DNA from: Micractinium sp. NFX-FRZ
Lineage: Eukaryota > Chlorophyta > Trebouxiophyceae > Chlorellales > Chlorellaceae
Length of the DNA stretch: 64,000 nt
Direction: 5' to 3'
Assembly: GCA_029339195.1 (NCBI GenBank)
Contig: JAPTJF010000034.1
Location: 62,001-126,000 of the forward strand
Position numbers and translations under genes: made by a program. The notes beneath the pieces were generated by a model, which did not search any database, was not told where the DNA came from, and saw only the letters and a program-made list of their open reading frames with translations. Below are positions 63,445 through 64,000 of the stretch, one piece after another. Position 1 is the first letter of the stretch, and each line of letters begins with the position of its first letter.

Positions 63445-64000
63445 CTGTGCAGTGACACAAGGCAGCCAAGGAAACAGACTGAAGAATGTGGGAGGCGAAT
63501 GGGGCAGGCAGCGCGGGTTGTGCCCGCTGGGTGCAGCAGCGCCCGCACGCGCTTTGCCGGCTGGGTTGGTGGGAAAGGCGTGCATGCGCGGAGCAAGACA
63601 GGGTGGTGGAGGTGACGAGCATGCATGCACAGCAAGGGAAGATGAAGGGAAGGCGAGCATCAGATGCAGAATGGCACAGAGAAGACAGGCCAGGAGGGTG
63701 GAAGTGCACGAATCTGTTGCCCCAGCCCCCCTCTGGCCTCCGCCGTCGCAGCAGACTTCCGCTCCCACTGGAGGCGCCGCTGACCCTGCTTGAATGCCCT
63801 TCCCCACACAACAGGCGCTCCACTCCCGAGCCTCTCACATGCATGCGCACACCTGCGTGAGCGGGCACCCTGCCGCGGGGGCCGCTCAGACCAGGCCCCT
63901 TGCCTGGCCTACCCCTGGGAACACCTTCGTCCTTGGGGGACCAGGCCCCGGAATCCCACAAGGCACACCACACCATACCACACCACTGCCACAATGCTCT
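63445..64000 (-). other. Intron of the SWIB gene running off the window
   Basis: No open frame here continues the SWIB domain. The sequence is presumed intronic and contains the acceptor at 63445-63446. Nothing else was recognised. Confidence 0.5.

Noticed and set aside
1..64000. tRNA genes, CRISPR arrays, insertion sequences, prophage
   Set aside because: No tRNA T-loop consensus, no regularly spaced identical repeats of CRISPR type and no transposase-like reading frame were seen. The gene structure is clearly eukaryotic.

Overview
This is nuclear DNA of a green alga, most likely a Chlorella-like trebouxiophyte. The base composition is GC-rich. Nearly every gene is cut by many short GT-AG introns (a few GC-AG), and the protein set is plant-like and plastid-bearing: an ABC1K kinase with a transit peptide, a COV1-like membrane protein, an NFD4/nodulin-type transporter, an oil-body-associated protein and a plastid-targeted glutathione peroxidase. 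The algal polyadenylation signal TGTAA lies downstream of many stop codons. The species is an inference. No bacterial operons, CRISPR arrays, recognisable transposons or tRNA genes were seen.

Eighteen protein genes were assembled exon by exon, checking splice sites and reading phase at every junction. From left to right they are: a sugar porter (-, 3' end missing); ERG28 (-); a glutathione peroxidase with an in-frame TGA at the catalytic position (+); a GAF-like protein with about six membrane segments (-); an alpha-arrestin (-); ribosomal protein L14 (+); an unknown 272-residue protein (-); an NFD4-type MFS transporter (+); a protein with an 11-residue repeat (-); an OBAP/DUF1264 protein (-); a nucleoplasmin-fold protein (+); an ABC1-type kinase (+); a COV1/DUF502 protein (-); an LCAT-like lipase (+); a TOG-array protein of the crescerin/TOGARAM type (+); an F-box and Sel1-repeat protein (-); a small membrane/CxxC protein (+); and a double-SWIB protein (-, 5' end missing). 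Genes are close-packed. Several start divergently from 300-480 bp spacers, and others converge.

Two things stand out. First, the glutathione peroxidase appears to be a selenoprotein: TGA sits exactly where Cys/Sec belongs, and the 3' UTR holds a plausible form-2 SECIS hairpin. The protein also carries a bipartite, twin-arginine-type leader that suggests the thylakoid lumen. Second, at least seven genes carry degraded tandem copies of the neighbouring exon edge, including its splice site, inside the adjacent intron at offsets of about 40-145 bp. ERG28, the arrestin, OBAP, ABC1K, COV1, the lipase and the Sel1 gene all show this. It looks like a genome-wide process of intron growth or decoy-exon formation by tandem duplication across exon-intron boundaries.

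Other features are several very small exons (3 to 33 coding nt), three GC-AG introns, and clusters of GCCAGC/TGGCG half-palindromes right after some stop codons. Several genes touch on lipid or membrane biology (ERG28, OBAP, LCAT-like, ABC1K), but nothing shows that they act as a unit.
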